From: Betaproteobacteria bacterium
GTDB taxonomy: Bacteria > Pseudomonadota > Gammaproteobacteria > Burkholderiales > SG8-41
NCBI GenBank assembly: GCA_025353085.1
Contig: JANXRI010000305.1
Location: 1-18,859 of the forward strand
DNA length: 18,859 nt
Reading direction: 5' to 3'
Numbering within the stretch: position 1 is the first letter of the stretch; every line of letters begins with the position of its first letter. Position numbers and translations under genes: made by a program. The notes under the pieces are model-generated. The model was not told the DNA's origin. It saw only the letters and a list, made by a program, of their open reading frames with translations, and searched no databases. Shown here in pieces: positions 6,928 to 14,928 of this stretch.

Positions 6928-8055
6928 TTACTGGTGGACTTTCACGACGACTTTGATCGCGTCGTCGATGCGCTCGCGCGCGTACTTGATTGCGGTCGGC
7001 ACTTCGGCGAGCGGAAACGTATGGGTGTGGATGAGCTTCGCGTCAAAGCGTTTCTGCGCCATGAACGCTGCGGCGCGATGGGTCGCGCTTTTGCCTTCGC
7101 CGCGGATGCCGAACAAATAGATGTTATTGCGCACGAGATACGCGACATCGACGAGCGCGGGCTCATGCGGAAACGCGGCGAGACAGATGCGGCCACCGCG
7201 GTTCAACATGTGCGCCGCTTCGTTGACCGCATTGGGCGCGCCAGAACATTCGAGCACGTAGTGCGCGCCTTTGCCGCGGGTAATGCGTTTGACGGCTTCG
7301 ACGGGGTCCTCGTTGCGCACGTTGATCACATGATCGGCACCCAGCTGCTTGCCGATATCGAGCCGGTTGTCGCGCGTGCCGGTCAGGATCACGGGTTGCG
7401 CACCGAGCGCCTTGGCAACACCGACGCCCATAAGCCCGATCGGGCCGGGTCCCATGATGACCACCGTCTGGCCGGCGATCAAGCCGCCCATGACGTCCAG
7501 ACCGTACATTGCGGTGCCGGCGGTGACGACGAGCGTCGCCTCCTCGTCGCTCATGTCGTCGGGCACATGCACCATCGTATTGATGTTGTTGACCGCGAAT
7601 TGCGCAAATCCGCCGTCGGTCGTGAAGCCGTTCGCCCGATGGCCCTTGTTGCGGTCGCCGTAATTCATGCCGTAATTGGTGCACGCCGTATACATGCCTT
7701 CGCGGCAACGCTCGCAGCGCCCGCATCCGGCGTGAATTTCCACGGTCACGCGGTCGCCAATGTCGAACTCATCGACGCCGGGCCCGAGTTTGACAACGGT
7801 ACCCATGTATTCGTGGCCCGGCGTGAAATTCTTGTTAAACGGGTCGCCACCCTGGATCAGCGCCGGCGGGCCGCTGTGAATGATTTCAAGGTCGGTCGCG
7901 CACACCGCGATCGCGTCGATGCGCACCAGTACCTCGGCGGCGGCGGGTTGCGGCACCGGTTTGTCGACTAACGTTAATTCATCGGGATTGCCAAGCACCC
8001 ACGCCTTCATGCTCGCCGGAACGGTCAGGCTTTTCGCAAGGCCAGCAGTTGCCAT
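6928..8055 (-). CDS. Zinc-dependent medium-chain alcohol dehydrogenase
   Basis: 375 residues. This is a medium-chain dehydrogenase/reductase with both zinc sites. Catalytic-zinc residues are C52 (in CATD) and H81-E82 (in PGHEYMG). The structural-zinc cysteines are C111, C114, C117 and C125 (CGRCERCREGMYTAC). The NAD(P)-binding Rossmann motif is MGPGPIG at 201-207. Overall it resembles the threonine/sorbitol dehydrogenase branch, but the alcohol substrate cannot be assigned. The first 15 residues before MKAWVLG are an N-terminal extension. The start is supported by an AGGAG ribosome binding site 9 nt upstream of the ATG. It is the first gene of the tight ADH-tctC-hemF chain and is preceded by a 118-nt gap, so a promoter here is plausible. 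Confidence 0.93.
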   Translation of the reverse strand: MATAGLAKSLTVPASMKAWVLGNPDELTLVDKPVPQPAAAEVLVRIDAIAVCATDLEIIHSGPPALIQGGDPFNKNFTPGHEYMGTVVKLGPGVDEFDIGDRVTVEIHAGCGRCERCREGMYTACTNYGMNYGDRNKGHRANGFTTDGGFAQFAVNNINTMVHVPDDMSDEEATLVVTAGTAMYGLDVMGGLIAGQTVVIMGPGPIGLMGVGVAKALGAQPVILTGTRDNRLDIGKQLGADHVINVRNEDPVEAVKRITRGKGAHYVLECSGAPNAVNEAAHMLNRGGRICLAAFPHEPALVDVAYLVRNNIYLFGIRGEGKSATHRAAAFMAQKRFDAKLIHTHTFPLAEVPTAIKYARERIDDAIKVVVKVHQ

Positions 8056-8173
8056 GATTCGAGTCTCCTGTAGACCGTGCGCGTCGATTCCGCGTTAAAA
8101 ACGCAGCACGTATAAGTTAAAGCAGCGCGCGGGAAAATCATTCTAGCACGCGATATTTGCAGTTTTGGCCGGC
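8056..8173 (-). promoter_or_regulatory. Intergenic region upstream of the dehydrogenase: ribosome binding site, possible -10 box, small hairpin
   Basis: Read on the minus strand, this is the largest non-coding gap of the leftward block. An AGGAG Shine-Dalgarno sequence lies at 8065-8069, 9 nt before the ATG. A -10-like TAGAAT (8140-8145) has no good -35 at the right distance. A perfect 5-bp hairpin GCGTT-TTT-AACGC sits at 8092-8104. The hairpin has no following T run, so it is not a standard terminator. The region probably separates the purine unit from the ADH unit. Only the ribosome binding site is convincing. Confidence 0.4.
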
Positions 8174-9451
8174 TCAGCGCCGCTGATTCAAGGTCGCGCG
8201 ATAGCCAATGTCGCGCCGCATCTGCATGCCATCGAAGTGGATGGTTTCGGCGATTTCGTACGCGCGCCGTTGCGCCATTTTGACGCCGTGGCCAAGAGCG
8301 GTCACGCATAAGACGCGGCCGCCCGTGGCGACGATCGCATCGCCGTCGATCGCGGTGCCCGAGTGAAAGACGTGATAGTCGTCACCTGCTGCCGGCAGGC
8401 CCGTGATCGCATCGCCCTTGCGCGGCGCGTCCGGATAGCCGTGCGCCGCCATCACCACGCCCAATGCGGCGCGCGTATCCCATTGGGCCTCCGTCTTGTC
8501 GAGCGTGCCGGCGAGTGCATGGTCAAGCAGTGCTACGAGATCGCTTTTCAGGCGCAGGATCAAAGGCTGCGTTTCCGGGTCGCCGAGTCGGCAGTTGAAT
8601 TCGACGACGTTCACCTGCCCGTCCGTGGCGATCATCAATCCCGCATACAGGAAACCCACGAACGGCGCACCATCCTGCGCCATGCCGTCGATCACGGGCT
8701 TGATCACTTCGCGCATGACTTTGGCATGAACGGCCGGCGTCACTACTGGCGCCGGGGAATACGCGCCCATGCCGCCGGTGTTGGGACCGACGTCGCCATT
8801 CTTCAGGCGCTTATGATCCTGGCTCGTCGCGAGTGCCAGCGCGTTACGGCCGTCGACCATGACGATAAAGCTCGCCTCTTCGCCGTCGAGAAAATCCTCG
8901 ATGACGACGCGACTGCCGGCAGCGCCCATGGTGTTGCCGATCAACATCGCATTGATCGCGGCATGCGCTTCTTGCACCGTTGCCGCGACAACCACACCTT
9001 TACCAGCCGCGAGTCCGTCGGCTTTGATGACAATCGGCGCGCCGCGTTCGTCGACATAGTGATGGGCGGCAACCGCATCGGTGAACGTCTGGTGGGCGGC
9101 AGTCGGTATACCATGCCGCTGCATGAACGCCTTGGCGAAATCCTTGGAGCTTTCGAGTTGCGCCGCACGCTGCGTCGGGCCAAAAATTCTGAGTCCTGAA
9201 GCCTGGAAGGCGTCGACGATGCCGGCGGCGAGCGGCGCTTCGGGTCCGACGACCGTGAGTGCAATTTGTTCTTGCTGCGCGAACGCGATCAGTTCCGCGT
9301 GCCCGGTGATCTCGATATTTTCAACGCCGTCCTCGAGCGCGGTGCCGGCATTGCCAGGCGCAACATAGACTTTGGACACCCGCGGGGAGCGCGCGAGCTT
9401 CCACGCGAGCGCGTGTTCGCGGCCGCCGCTGCCGATGACGAGAAGCTTCAT
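8174..9451 (-). CDS. purD: Phosphoribosylamine-glycine ligase (GAR synthetase) PurD
   Basis: 425 residues from the chosen start. It catalyses the second step of de novo purine synthesis, joining glycine to 5-phosphoribosylamine using ATP. The N-terminus MKLLVIGSGGREHALAWKLA is the canonical PurD beginning. The ATP-grasp body shows FGPTQRAAQLESSKDFAK, PIVIKADGLAAGKGV, NTGGMGAYSPAP and EFNCRLGDPETQP. The open frame begins 8 codons earlier at 9475 (MPRNGQPA), but those residues have no counterpart in the family and neither ATG has a strong Shine-Dalgarno sequence, so 9451 is preferred. It lies 32 nt after purH and presumably shares its transcript. PurD and PurH act at opposite ends of the IMP pathway. 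Confidence 0.96.
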   Translation of the reverse strand: MKLLVIGSGGREHALAWKLARSPRVSKVYVAPGNAGTALEDGVENIEITGHAELIAFAQQEQIALTVVGPEAPLAAGIVDAFQASGLRIFGPTQRAAQLESSKDFAKAFMQRHGIPTAAHQTFTDAVAAHHYVDERGAPIVIKADGLAAGKGVVVAATVQEAHAAINAMLIGNTMGAAGSRVVIEDFLDGEEASFIVMVDGRNALALATSQDHKRLKNGDVGPNTGGMGAYSPAPVVTPAVHAKVMREVIKPVIDGMAQDGAPFVGFLYAGLMIATDGQVNVVEFNCRLGDPETQPLILRLKSDLVALLDHALAGTLDKTEAQWDTRAALGVVMAAHGYPDAPRKGDAITGLPAAGDDYHVFHSGTAIDGDAIVATGGRVLCVTALGHGVKMAQRRAYEIAETIHFDGMQMRRDIGYRATLNQRR

Positions 9452-9483
9452 TGCGGGCTGTCCATTGCGTGGCATTCGCGGCG

Positions 9484-11046
9484 TTAATGCCGGAAGTGGC
9501 GATGCGCGGTAAATACCATCGCGATGCCGCGTTCGTCGGCTGCCGCGATCACTTCATCGTCGCGCATACTGCCGCCCGGCTGGATCACCGCGGTCGCACC
9601 CGCTTCGGCGACGACCTCGAGTCCATCGCGAAACGGAAAAAACGCGTCGGAAGCGACGACCGCGCCGGCGAGCGATAAATTCGCGTGCTGCGCCTTAATT
9701 GCAGCGATCCTCGCCGAATCGATGCGGCTCATCTGCCCCGCGCCAACGCCCAGCGTCCGACCGTTGCCACAGAACACAATCGCATTGGATTTGACGAATT
9801 TGGCGACACGCCAGGCGAACAACAAATCTTCCTGCTGCTGCGGCGTCGGCTTCACGCGCGTGACGACTTTAAGATCGTTCGCCGTAATGTTGAAGTTGTC
9901 GGGCGATTGCACGAGCAATCCGCCACCAACGCGCTTCATCTCAATTGCGTTCGCGCCAGCCGCGAGCGGCACTTCAAGCACGCGCAGATTTTCTTTTTTT
10001 GCGAGCAGCGTGCGCGCTGCCGCCGCCACCTGCGGCGCGATCAGCACTTCGACGAACTGTTCTGCTACCGCCGCGGCCGTCGTGGCGTCGAGCTCGCGGT
10101 TGAACGCGATGATGCCGCCGAATGCGGACGTTGGATCGGTGGAATAGGCAAGCCGATACGCTTGGAGCGGATCGCCGGCGACCGCGACGCCGCAAGGATT
10201 TGCGTGTTTGATGATGACGCACGCGGCTTCGCCAAACGACTTCACGCATTCCCACGCCGCATCCGCATCGGCGATGTTGTTATACGACAACTCCTTGCCT
10301 TGCAGTTGCGTGTAGCGCGCGAGGCTGCCCGGCGCCGGATCGAGATCTTTATAAAAGGCGGCGCTTTGATGCGGGTTCTCGCCATAGCGCAGCGGCTGCG
10401 CCAGTTCGAAGTTCAGGTTAAGCCGCTCGGGAAAGGCGGTGCGCGCGCCGTCAGCGCCGAGCGCAGTCAGGTAGTTGCTGATTGCGCCGTCGTAAGCGGC
10501 AGTATGCGAGAAAGCCTTTTGCGCGAGCTTGAAGCGCGTCGTTCCCCTGACTGCGCCTTCGGCCGACTGCAGTTCGGCGAGCAGGCCGGCGTAGTCGGCC
10601 GGATCGGTCACGACTGCAACATGCGCGTAGTTCTTGGCTGCGCTGCGCACCATGGCCGGTCCGCCAATGTCGATATTTTCGATTGCATCCTCGAGCGTGC
10701 AGTCGGCGCGCGCAATCGTCTCGCTGAAAGGATAGAGATTGACGACGACCAGATCGATCATCGTGATGCCGGCATCCGCAAGCGCGCTCACATGCGCGGG
10801 CACGTCACGCCGCGCGAGCAGGCCGCCATGAATTTTAGGATGCAGGGTTTTGACGCGGCCATCGAGCATTTCGGGAAAGCCCGTATGGTCGGACACCTCC
10901 GTCACGCCGATGCCGTTGTCGCGCAGCAGTTTAGCGGTGCCGCCCGTCGACAACAGCGTGATGCCCAGACCGGCTAGGCCACGCGCGAACTCAACCAGTC
11001 CCGATTTGTCGGAAACGCTGAGCAGCGCGGTTTTGATGACGGACAT
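9484..11046 (-). CDS. purH: Bifunctional AICAR formyltransferase / IMP cyclohydrolase PurH
   Basis: 520 residues, the normal length. It carries out the last two steps of IMP synthesis. The N-terminal MGS-like cyclohydrolase domain contains KTALLSVSDKSGLVEFA, LLSTGGTAKLL, TGFPEMLDGRVKTLHPKIHG and the VVNLYPF and NIDIGGPAMVRSAAKN blocks. The C-terminal formyltransferase domain contains LRYGENPHQ, LQGKELSYNNIADADAAW, the catalytic KHANPCGVA segment and DAFFPFRDG. All diagnostic blocks are intact. It lies 69 nt after fis and 32 nt before purD. A dusB-fis-purH order is a known betaproteobacterial arrangement. No strong ribosome binding site precedes the ATG. A small inverted repeat lies just upstream. 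Confidence 0.97.
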   Translation of the reverse strand: MSVIKTALLSVSDKSGLVEFARGLAGLGITLLSTGGTAKLLRDNGIGVTEVSDHTGFPEMLDGRVKTLHPKIHGGLLARRDVPAHVSALADAGITMIDLVVVNLYPFSETIARADCTLEDAIENIDIGGPAMVRSAAKNYAHVAVVTDPADYAGLLAELQSAEGAVRGTTRFKLAQKAFSHTAAYDGAISNYLTALGADGARTAFPERLNLNFELAQPLRYGENPHQSAAFYKDLDPAPGSLARYTQLQGKELSYNNIADADAAWECVKSFGEAACVIIKHANPCGVAVAGDPLQAYRLAYSTDPTSAFGGIIAFNRELDATTAAAVAEQFVEVLIAPQVAAAARTLLAKKENLRVLEVPLAAGANAIEMKRVGGGLLVQSPDNFNITANDLKVVTRVKPTPQQQEDLLFAWRVAKFVKSNAIVFCGNGRTLGVGAGQMSRIDSARIAAIKAQHANLSLAGAVVASDAFFPFRDGLEVVAEAGATAVIQPGGSMRDDEVIAAADERGIAMVFTAHRHFRH

Positions 11047-11058
11047 GTGGAGCAGGAT

Positions 11059-11075
11059 TGAAGATTGAGTCTTCA
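11059..11075 (-). repeat. Inverted repeat in the fis-purH spacer
   Basis: A perfect 6-bp inverted repeat TGAAGA-N5-TCTTCA lies 12 nt upstream of the purH ATG. In the fis-purH transcript it could form a small hairpin close to the ribosome landing site. There is no T run, so it is not a terminator. It could be an operator half-site pair or could be chance; function is unknown. Confidence 0.35.
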
Positions 11076-11115
11076 GGACCGAGACGGCTCAACCCGCATT
11101 TCCCGCGCCACGGTT

Positions 11116-11358
11116 CTAGCCTTTGATCCCGTGGGCTTTCATTTTCTTGCGCAGCGTATTGCGGTTGATGCCGAGCACTTGCGCCGCGTGCGACTGGTTG
11201 CCACGCAATTTCGTCAACACCGATTCGAGCAACGGCTTCTCGACACTATTGATGACCATGTCATAGACGCCGCGCGCCTTCTCCCCATCAAGATCTTTGA
11301 AGTAGCCGTCGATCGCTTTGCGCACGAAGCGGGCCATTTCATTTTCGTTCACCATCAT
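11116..11358 (-). CDS. fis: DNA-binding protein Fis
   Basis: 80 residues, shorter than the 98 of E. coli Fis, as is usual in betaproteobacteria. Fis is a dimeric nucleoid-associated regulator that bends DNA and controls rRNA and growth-phase genes. The C-terminal half shows the Fis core and helix-turn-helix: LESVLTKLRGNQSHAAQVLG followed by INRNTLRKKMKAHGIKG. The ATG overlaps the dusB stop as ATGA (11355-11358), the classic dusB-fis coupling; a second ATG follows directly and could serve instead. purH follows after 69 nt. The short length could also suggest the C-terminal domain of an NtrC-like regulator, but the dusB linkage and complete start make Fis clear. Confidence 0.95.
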   Translation of the reverse strand: MMVNENEMARFVRKAIDGYFKDLDGEKARGVYDMVINSVEKPLLESVLTKLRGNQSHAAQVLGINRNTLRKKMKAHGIKG

Positions 11359-12362
11359 GCCGCGAGTTCCTCAACGTAAATTAGCCGCTGGCTGTTGGAT
11401 GCCAGCTCCCCGAAAAATTCATCGACGGCCGCGAGTTGCCCGGCACAGCTCTGCAATTGGTTCATCGCATGCCGGAAGGCGGCCGAGCCGGCGAGCCCCT
11501 TGGTGTACCAGGAGATATGCTTGCGCGCCATGCGCACGCCGGTGTCGTCGCCGTAAAATGCGTAAAGGTCGTGCAGATGGGCAACCAGCACACGGTGAAT
11601 TTCACCGACTTCAGGCGCCGGCAAGTGCGTACCAGTTTCAAGAAAATGGGCGATCTCGCGAAAGATCCACGGCCGGCCCTGCGCCGCGCGCCCGATCATG
11701 ACGGCATCGGCGCGCGTGTACGCGAGTACCTGCCGGGCTTTTTCGGGCGTCGTTATGTCGCCATTGGCAATGACCGGAATTCGGACGGCGGATTTAACCG
11801 CGGCGATAGTGTCGTACTCGGCATCACCGGTGTAAGCGCAGGCGCGCGTGCGGCCGTGTACGGCGAGCAGTTGAATGCCGGCGCTTTCAGCGAGTCGCGC
11901 CACCGCCACCGCATTGCGATTACTGCGGTCCCATCCGGTGCGAATCTTGAGCGTGACCGGCACATTGACCGCGCGAACCACCGCTTCGACGATGCGCTTG
12001 ACCAGCGGCTCGTTCTGCAACAGCGCCGAGCCGGCCATCACGTTGCAGACTTTTTTGGCGGGGCAGCCCATGTTGATGTCGATGATTTGCGCGCCTTGAT
12101 CGACATTATATTTGGCCGCCTCCGCCATCATCGCGGGGTCTGCGCCGGCGATCTGAACCGAAATCGGATCAACTTCTCCTTCGTGATTGGCGCGCCGGCG
12201 TGTTTTCTCGCTGCCCCATAACAGCGAATTGCTCGCAACCATTTCTGATACCGCCATGCCCGCGCCCATCTGCTTGCACAGCTGACGAAACGGCCGGTCG
12301 GTCACGCCGGCCATCGGCGCGACGACCAGATTATTTTTCAGTTGATAGGGACCGACGTGCAT
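11355..12362 (-). CDS. dusB: tRNA-dihydrouridine synthase B (DusB)
   Basis: 335 residues from the chosen start. This FMN-dependent enzyme reduces specific uridines in the tRNA D-loop, using NAD(P)H. Family blocks are APMAGVTDRPFRQLC near the start, DINMGCPAKKVCN (C100 and C106, the family's catalytic cysteine region), LKIRTGWD, VHGRTRACAYTG, VIANGDI and GRAAQGRPWIF. The open frame reaches back to an ATG at 12422, but those 20 residues are not family-like. The usual DusB N-terminus matches MHVGPYQLKNNLVVAPMAG at 12362, and a -10-like box lies between the two ATGs. Its stop overlaps the fis start by 4 nt, the conserved dusB-fis arrangement. It follows ubiH after 96 nt. Confidence 0.94.
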   Translation of the reverse strand: MHVGPYQLKNNLVVAPMAGVTDRPFRQLCKQMGAGMAVSEMVASNSLLWGSEKTRRRANHEGEVDPISVQIAGADPAMMAEAAKYNVDQGAQIIDINMGCPAKKVCNVMAGSALLQNEPLVKRIVEAVVRAVNVPVTLKIRTGWDRSNRNAVAVARLAESAGIQLLAVHGRTRACAYTGDAEYDTIAAVKSAVRIPVIANGDITTPEKARQVLAYTRADAVMIGRAAQGRPWIFREIAHFLETGTHLPAPEVGEIHRVLVAHLHDLYAFYGDDTGVRMARKHISWYTKGLAGSAAFRHAMNQLQSCAGQLAAVDEFFGELASNSQRLIYVEELAA

Positions 12363-12406
12363 GAAATTGATTTTTTTACTGGAGCGAAAATTCAGGGAAG
12401 GGCGTA

Positions 12407-12412
12407 ATTGTA
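12407..12412 (-). promoter_or_regulatory. Candidate -10 box for dusB
   Basis: TACAAT on the minus strand matches the sigma-70 -10 consensus at 5 of 6 positions. It lies about 45 nt upstream of the preferred dusB ATG, inside the dubious N-terminal extension. The -35 region is poor (T-rich, about 3 of 6). If real, its transcript would exclude the upstream ATG at 12422 and so supports the shorter DusB. Confidence 0.25.
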
Positions 12413-12458
12413 ATCGCGTCATGGAAGCAAGAAAAGCGGCGCATGCAGATATTTTTAT

Positions 12459-13607
12459 TTAGCCGTTAGCGCCAAACATCATGCGGCGCACCAGCAAATT
12501 TTTTGCGTGCGGAATGCCGCCCAGCAAAAATAAGCTCGTGCCGGTCAGGCGGTCGAGCAACGGGATGTTGTTCGAAAACAAGCGGATCAGAGTGTCCGTG
12601 AACAAGATGGTGGCGGTTCGATCGAAACGTCGTTCCGTGAAATAGGTATTGAGAGTCGCGAAATCACCGGGGTCGCGCGTATCGCGCAGTGCGACCGCCA
12701 ATTCCCACGCATCGCGCAATCCGAGATTGAATCCCTGGCCCGCAACCGGATGCAAGGACTGTGCCGCGTTGCCGATCAATACGACGCGGCGGGCGCGCGG
12801 ACGCCGCGCATATTTCAATTTCAGCGGAAACACCTGGCGCGCGCCTGCAATACGTAATTTGCCAAGCGAGCCGCCAAACGCCGCCTGCAATTCTGTGCAA
12901 AAGTGCGCGTCATCGAGCGCGCTGATTTCGCGCGCGCGCGCGGGGGGAAGCGTCCACACCAGCGACCAACCGAGCGTCGTCGGCAACAGCGCCAACGGGC
13001 CATGGGGCGTGAATCGCTCAAAAGCACGGTTCTGATGCGGCGCATCGCTGGTGATATCGCACACCACCGCCGACTGCCGATAGTCGCGCTCCTCAACGTG
13101 CGCCAAGCGCAAACCATCGCCGCCATCAGCGAGCACGGCGAGCTGCGCCGCAAATGCGCGCGTCGCGCCGGCACACTCGACCGTGAGTACCGCACCATCG
13201 GCATCGCCTTTGAAGTCGCGCACCACGCAGCCGTTGATCACTTTGACCGCGCTCGTTGACAACACGCCAATGAGCGCGCGGCGCAAAGCGGAATACCTCG
13301 CGACGTAGCCGAGCGCCGGCACGCCGGCCTCGCTTGCGCTCAGTTCAACGCGGCCGAAACGCCGCTGTTGCGATACCACGATGGTGTTGATCGCGGTTAC
13401 GTCTGTAAGTGCCTGCCATGCGCCGAGCCGCTCGAGCAGCAAGCGGCTGCCATGGGAAAGTGCGATTACGCGCGCATCGGCGTCGACGGCATCGAAGCTG
13501 CGCGCCTCGAGCAAGGTCACGCCGTGAGCGCTCGTGCGTAAAGCAAGCGCTAAGGCGGCGCCGACCAGGCCCCCGCCTGCGATTACGATGCCGGCGGTCT
13601 CATCCAC
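12459..13607 (-). CDS. ubiH: FAD-dependent ubiquinone biosynthesis hydroxylase, UbiH-like
   Basis: 382 residues. It belongs to the UbiH/UbiI/UbiF class of flavin monooxygenases that hydroxylate the aromatic ring of ubiquinone precursors at the inner face of the membrane. It has the N-terminal dinucleotide fold IAGGGLVGAALALAL (GxGxxG at 11-16), the middle motif LAVLADGGDG (157-166), and the C-terminal FAD motif VLIGNAAQSLHPVAGQGFNL (276-295) running into GLRDA. The GNAAQSLHP wording is closest to UbiH. The start is GTG at 13605-13607, overlapping the pepP stop by 8 nt (GTGGATGA). pepP-ubiH linkage is also seen in E. coli, which supports UbiH. A second hydroxylase such as UbiI is not next to it. 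The exact ring position hydroxylated is inferred from similarity only. Confidence 0.9.
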   Translation of the reverse strand: MDETAGIVIAGGGLVGAALALALRTSAHGVTLLEARSFDAVDADARVIALSHGSRLLLERLGAWQALTDVTAINTIVVSQQRRFGRVELSASEAGVPALGYVARYSALRRALIGVLSTSAVKVINGCVVRDFKGDADGAVLTVECAGATRAFAAQLAVLADGGDGLRLAHVEERDYRQSAVVCDITSDAPHQNRAFERFTPHGPLALLPTTLGWSLVWTLPPARAREISALDDAHFCTELQAAFGGSLGKLRIAGARQVFPLKLKYARRPRARRVVLIGNAAQSLHPVAGQGFNLGLRDAWELAVALRDTRDPGDFATLNTYFTERRFDRTATILFTDTLIRLFSNNIPLLDRLTGTSLFLLGGIPHAKNLLVRRMMFGANG

Positions 13608-14922
13608 GCATCAGGGCTTCAATGTCGGCGACCGTTTTGGGCGCCGCCTGCGTCAGCACTTCATGGCCGCTCGCGGTAACCGCGACGTCATCCTCGATGC
13701 GCACGCCGATGTTCGCATAGCGGTCGGGGATGTCGTCGCCTGCTTGAATATAGCAACCGGGTTCCACGGTGAGCACCATACCCGGTTCAAGCTTGCGCCA
13801 GTCACCGCCGCGCTTGTAGTCGCCGGCGTCATGCACGTCGAGCCCGAGCCAGTGTCCGGTCCGATGCATATAGAACTTGCGGTAGTCGCCGCTCTCAATC
13901 ACTTGGTCGACGCTGCCGCGGCAGAGGCCGAGATCGACCAAACCCCGAGCGAGCACTTGCACCGCCGCGTCATGCGGGGCGTTCCACCCGGCACCCGGCA
14001 TGACCTGCGCGATAGCGGCGGCTTGCGCTGCGAGCACGAGCTCGTAGACTTCGCGCTGCGCCGCGCTGAATTTGCCATTGACTGGAAATGTGCGCGTAAT
14101 GTCAGACGCATAACCGTCGAGTTCGCAGCCGGCATCGATCAGCAGGAGGTCGCCCGCGTTGAGTCGCGCATCGTTCTGAACGTAATGCAGGATGCACGCG
14201 TTGGCGCCGCCCGCGACGATTGACGTGTAGGCCGGTGACTGGGCGCCGCCGCGGCGGAATTCGTGCAGCAGTTCGGCTTCGATTTCATATTCGGTGCGGC
14301 CGGGCGCCGTCGCGCGCATCGCGCGCTGATGGGCCGCAGTCGAAATCTGCGCGGCGCCTTGCATCGTCGCCAGTTCATGCGCGTCCTTGATGAGCCGCAT
14401 TTCATCGAGCAGCGTGTGCACGTCACTGATCGTTGCTGGCGCGGCGACGCCGGTGCGCACTTGCGCGCGGACTTCGTTAAGCCATCCGAGCACGCGCGCG
14501 TCCCATGCGCCATCACTGCCTAAATGACAGCATACCTGCGGCTGATCGGCGAGCAGAGCGGGCATACGTGCATCCATGTCGGCGATTTTGTAGCACTCGT
14601 CGAAGCCGAAGACGGCGCGCGCTGCCTCGGGACCATACCGAAAGCCATCCCAGATTTCGCGGTCTTTATCTTTGGCGCGACAAAACAGCACGCTGCGCGG
14701 CTTGGCGCCGGCGATCAGCACCAGCACCGCTGCGGGTTCGACGAAACCGGTCAGGTAATAAAAGTAGCTGTCGAACCGGTACGGATAATGCGAATCGCGG
14801 TTGCGCGTTCGCTCGGGCGCGGTGGGAATAATCGCAACGCCGTGTTGCATGTGCTGCGCGAGACGCGCGCGTCGTTGCGCATATACCTGGCTGACCGGAG
14901 CGACGCTCGAAGGTTGAGTCAT
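13600..14922 (-). CDS. pepP: Xaa-Pro aminopeptidase PepP
   Basis: 440 residues from the ATG at 14922. It removes N-terminal residues preceding proline and is a cytoplasmic, dimetal (Mn) pita-bread peptidase. The five metal ligands are all visible: D263 (LLIDAGCE), D274 (ASDITRTFP), H357 (HRTGHWLGLDVHD), E387 (LTVEPGCYI) and E410 (VRIEDD). The N-terminal domain starts with the typical RRARLAQHMQHGVAIIPTAPE and HYPYRFDSYFYYLTGF segments. The frame could also open at a TTG at 14928, one nt after murU, but the ATG is preferred. A perfect TATAAT lies 7 nt upstream of that ATG. Downstream, its last 8 nt overlap ubiH. Confidence 0.95.
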   Translation of the reverse strand: MTQPSSVAPVSQVYAQRRARLAQHMQHGVAIIPTAPERTRNRDSHYPYRFDSYFYYLTGFVEPAAVLVLIAGAKPRSVLFCRAKDKDREIWDGFRYGPEAARAVFGFDECYKIADMDARMPALLADQPQVCCHLGSDGAWDARVLGWLNEVRAQVRTGVAAPATISDVHTLLDEMRLIKDAHELATMQGAAQISTAAHQRAMRATAPGRTEYEIEAELLHEFRRGGAQSPAYTSIVAGGANACILHYVQNDARLNAGDLLLIDAGCELDGYASDITRTFPVNGKFSAAQREVYELVLAAQAAAIAQVMPGAGWNAPHDAAVQVLARGLVDLGLCRGSVDQVIESGDYRKFYMHRTGHWLGLDVHDAGDYKRGGDWRKLEPGMVLTVEPGCYIQAGDDIPDRYANIGVRIEDDVAVTASGHEVLTQAAPKTVADIEALMRG

Positions 14923-14928
14923 ACGCAA

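Noticed and set aside
6925..7971. 348-codon open frame on the + strand
   Set aside because: Antisense to the zinc dehydrogenase, with a His/Asp/Arg-biased shadow composition and no family motif.
8092..8104. GCGTT-TTT-AACGC hairpin as terminator of purD
   Set aside because: The stem is only 5 bp and no T run follows on the minus strand, so it was kept only as a structural note.
9452..9475. Eight-codon N-terminal extension of PurD
   Set aside because: The canonical PurD N-terminus begins at the second ATG, and the extension has no strong ribosome binding site.
9685..10977. 430-codon open frame on the + strand
   Set aside because: It is exactly antisense to purH, whose protein motifs are complete. 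The translation is Arg/His-rich and low in recognisable motifs, as expected from GC-rich antisense codons.
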